Assembly: GCA_019721035.1 (NCBI GenBank)
Contig: JAHEAA010000002.1
Coordinates: 1 to 64,000, forward strand
DNA length: 64,000 nucleotides
Direction of reading: 5' to 3'
DNA from: Candidatus Sysuiplasma acidicola
GTDB taxonomy: Archaea > Thermoplasmatota > Thermoplasmata > Sysuiplasmatales > Sysuiplasmataceae
Shown here: positions 61,793 through 64,000 of the stretch, one piece after another
How the letters are laid out: each line of letters begins with the position of its first letter
How positions within the stretch are numbered: the first letter of the stretch is position 1
Translations under genes and position numbers: made by a program
Notes under the pieces: generated by a model
Databases searched by the model: none
What the model saw: the letters and a program-made list of their open reading frames with translations, nothing else
What the model was told of the DNA's origin: nothing

Positions 61793-64000
61793 ATGGAAGA
61801 AAGCGGATTCTGGGACATGCGCCTTCTGACAGCCACGTACAAGAGGGGTCCGGAAGACAGCATAACTGTTGAGCTGTACGGCAAGACAAGGGAGGGTAAA
61901 TCCGCCGTGGCACGTTATTCGGCATTCAGGCCCTACTTTCAATTCATCGGCGATATTGAAAAAGTCAGGAGATTTCTCGCAACGCGCAATGACGTCATAG
62001 ATATAAAGGAGGCTGAATTTTTCAACGCGGGCGAAACGGCGCGCGGCGGTATCGTTACGGTAAAATTTCCGTGGACGGTGCCGGATTTCCGGTCGATGCT
62101 CAGGGACATCGTCGAAGTGCGCGCAGCCGATATACCATTTGCACACAGATTCATCTATGACAAAGACATAGCATCCTGTTGCAGAGTGAGAGGAAGACAG
62201 GCGGACACTAGGCTGAGGGCCGCTTATTCTTGCGATATTGTCATTGAGGCGGAAAGTTTCGAAGAAACGCAGGACTTCATGCCCGAACTCAAGGTTCTGA
62301 GCTTCGACATCGAAACCAGCATCAAGAACGGAAACATCTGGTGCATTTGCCTTGCATACAGGGAAAACGGTTCCATCGTCACGGAGCAAATAGATGAGGA
62401 CGACGAGAAAAAAATGCTTCTGCGATTTTTTGAGAGCATAAGGCGCATTGACCCGGACGTACTGACGGGCTACAACATCGACGGCTTCGACATACCGAAG
62501 ATCGATGAACGCAGCGGGAAACACAAGATCGAGCGGAGGGCGTGGGGAAGGGACGGAGACAATGTCCGTCAGGTGAGCAACAGGTTCTGGAGATGTAATG
62601 GCAGAATCGTCGCAGACGCATGGTGGCACATGAAGAAGCATTTTCATCCGAAGCAGGAAACGCTGAACGCTGTTTCGAGAGAACTGCTCAATGAGGAGAA
62701 ACTCGACGTAGACAGGCTCAGGATTGACGAGGAGTGGAAAACGAACAGGAAACGCGTCCTGGAATACTGCGCAAAGGACGCAGATCTGGCGTTGCGCATA
62801 CTAGAAAAAACCAGAGTGCTCACGAGGGGAATGGATATGGCCACTGTGTCGAAGCTGCCGCTCGATGATTCTCTCAATAGCGGCGCGTCACAGCTTGTCG
62901 ATTCGCTGCTAATCAGAGCGGCGGACAGGGAGCACATAGCTACCCCGATGACAGCAAGGTGGCAGGACTCGGAAGAGGGAAGCATCGAGGGCGGCTATGT
63001 GCACAGCATTGCCCCGGGACTGTACCACTGGGTCGGCGTGCTGGATTTCAAGAGCATGTACCCTTCGCTCATCATTGCGAAGAACATATGCTTTACGACA
63101 TTGAGCCAGAACGGCACGATCGTCAGCCCGACCGGCGTCAGGTTCCTTTCTACGGACATCAGAAAAGGCGTCATACCCGCCCTGCTCAGCAACCTCATGG
63201 ATCAGAGGGACAACATAAAGTCCAGAATGAAGGCGACAACATCACAGGAGGAATATGCCTATCTCGACGGTCTCCAGCAGGCGGTGAAGATACTCATGAA
63301 CTCGTTTTACGGCGTACTCGCATCTTCGTTCTATCGCTTCACCAACGTGGCGATTGGCGGGAGCATCACCGCCTTTGCAAGAGAGACGACCAAGGGTGTA
63401 ATAAAACAGCTCGAGGACGACGGCTTCGCAGTGATTTACAGCGACACAGATTCAGTGTTTTTCAAGAGCCCTGTAGACAACCTCGACGGCACAATTGCAC
63501 TGGGGAAGCAGCTGAGCGAAAGATTCTCCAGCCAGGGCGTCACGCTGGAATTCGAGGAGGTGATGGAGCCGCTGTTCTCCCATGGGAAGAAGAAGAGATA
63601 TGTCGGAAGGCTCGTCTGGCCAGAAGAGGGACTGATTGTCAGAGGTTACGAGATCAGGCGGACAGATTCGTTCGATTACCAGAGTGAGAGCCTTTCCGCC
63701 GTCTTCGAAGAGATACTGAAGGGAAACACCGAGGGTGCAGTGAAGCTTTCCAGAAAGCTGGTGAGCGACGTGCTCAGCGGCTCGGTTTCGAAGGAGAAGC
63801 TTGTCATATCCAGATCATGCAGACCGTTTTCGGAATACAAGGATGAAGCGACACAGGTGCCAGTACAGACAGCCAAGAAACTCATTGCAATGGGAGAGGA
63901 GTTTATTCCCGGCATGAAGGTTTCATGGATCGTGGTGAACAGCCGCAAGTCTCCGCAGCAGGTTGAGCCATATATCCCGGGAAGGGAATTCAATTTCACT
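61793..64000 (+). CDS. polB: Replicative family-B DNA polymerase, partial (right edge)
   Basis: The frame runs from the ATG at 61793 (or 61766) beyond the edge. The exonuclease is intact: SFDIETS and later TGYNIDGFD and YCAKDADL. The polymerase motifs are complete: A DFKSMYPSLI, B ILMNSFYGVL, C YSDTDS, followed by KKKRYVGR. About 736 residues are present; the thumb and C-terminus are missing. A TATA-like AAGCTTAAT lies about 27 nt before 61793, which favours a leaderless start there. It contrasts with the inactivated PolB2 at 33.5 kb. Confidence 0.95.
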   Translation, partial: MEESGFWDMRLLTATYKRGPEDSITVELYGKTREGKSAVARYSAFRPYFQFIGDIEKVRRFLATRNDVIDIKEAEFFNAGETARGGIVTVKFPWTVPDFRSMLRDIVEVRAADIPFAHRFIYDKDIASCCRVRGRQADTRLRAAYSCDIVIEAESFEETQDFMPELKVLSFDIETSIKNGNIWCICLAYRENGSIVTEQIDEDDEKKMLLRFFESIRRIDPDVLTGYNIDGFDIPKIDERSGKHKIERRAWGRDGDNVRQVSNRFWRCNGRIVADAWWHMKKHFHPKQETLNAVSRELLNEEKLDVDRLRIDEEWKTNRKRVLEYCAKDADLALRILEKTRVLTRGMDMATVSKLPLDDSLNSGASQLVDSLLIRAADREHIATPMTARWQDSEEGSIEGGYVHSIAPGLYHWVGVLDFKSMYPSLIIAKNICFTTLSQNGTIVSPTGVRFLSTDIRKGVIPALLSNLMDQRDNIKSRMKATTSQEEYAYLDGLQQAVKILMNSFYGVLASSFYRFTNVAIGGSITAFARETTKGVIKQLEDDGFAVIYSDTDSVFFKSPVDNLDGTIALGKQLSERFSSQGVTLEFEEVMEPLFSHGKKKRYVGRLVWPEEGLIVRGYEIRRTDSFDYQSESLSAVFEEILKGNTEGAVKLSRKLVSDVLSGSVSKEKLVISRSCRPFSEYKDEATQVPVQTAKKLIAMGEEFIPGMKVSWIVVNSRKSPQQVEPYIPGREFNFT

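Noticed and set aside
61763-62647. 294-codon minus frame at the right end
   Set aside because: It lies antisense to the replicative PolB frame, which shows all expected motifs.
1-64000. CRISPR arrays, rRNA genes and replication origin
   Set aside because: No regularly spaced repeats, rRNA-like stretches or clustered origin boxes beside an Orc1/Cdc6 gene were seen.

Overview
The window looks like chromosomal DNA of a euryarchaeon from the Thermoplasmata (Thermoplasmatota). The evidence is gene content: archaeal-type S-adenosylmethionine synthetase, RNase Z, GINS, HerA, two family-B DNA polymerases, aIF1A, RIO1, Pus10, L21e, RpoF, a thermosome and MBF1, together with DUF6015, DUF2240, DUF357, DUF655 and COG1325 proteins. 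GTG and TTG starts are common, many genes look leaderless with a TATA box about 26 nt upstream, and genes are tightly packed. Genus cannot be assigned by reading alone. Every family call was made by eye; no database search was run.

Layout. 1-0.5 kb: edge of an insertion sequence (transposase start plus DUF2080 partner). 0.6-5.3 kb: RNase Z, SAM synthetase, a DUF4443-like regulator, then a ribbon-helix-helix (RHH) regulator followed by a very divergent, GTPase-domain-only FtsZ relative. 5.4-9.2 kb: PaiB-like protein, an RHH/PH-like locus split by one in-frame stop, tRNA-Leu(UAG), a COG1325 RNA-binding protein, DUF6015 and phosphoglycerate mutase. 9.2-15.2 kb (minus strand): a leuACDB-type operon, YbaK deacylase, prephenate dehydratase. 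15.5-23.9 kb: Rpe, PurH-FolD, a metallo-beta-lactamase protein, HerA-DUF357, CoaBC and thymidylate kinase. 24-32.4 kb: split glycine decarboxylase, GINS, a Toprim protein, tRNA-Lys(CUU) with an intron in its T-loop, GPN GTPase, IlvD and PurA. 32.6-35.7 kb: a three-gene cassette of a RecA-like protein with a degraded P-loop, a small helical protein and an inactivated PolB2. 35.7-41.1 kb: dnaJ, dnaK, grpE and a thermosome subunit. 41.4-44.1 kb: HisA-like protein, DUF2240, MBF1 and a nucleotidyltransferase. 44.1-55 kb: a looser accessory stretch with an SDR remnant, cupin, OsmC, cyclase, CDF transporter, bacterial-type isocitrate dehydrogenase, zinc-ribbon proteins, a degenerate Nudix-like protein, an Ada-like repair protein, an EamA transporter and a secreted glycoprotein candidate. 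55.4-61.7 kb: a dense translation/RNA island (aIF1A, RIO1, KH protein, Pus10, L21e, RpoF, DUF655, KsgA, YchF-type GTPase). 61.8 kb to the edge: an intact-looking replicative PolB, cut off by the window.

The strongest candidates for something unusual are the PolB2 cassette, the RHH/FtsZ-like pair, the tRNA-Lys intron at position 59/60 (a textbook bulge-helix-bulge that restores an exact 7-nt T-loop), the RHH/PH locus with its 18-bp palindromic operator, and two conserved enzymes (PurH, thymidylate kinase) whose essential N-termini have no ATG, GTG or TTG in frame.
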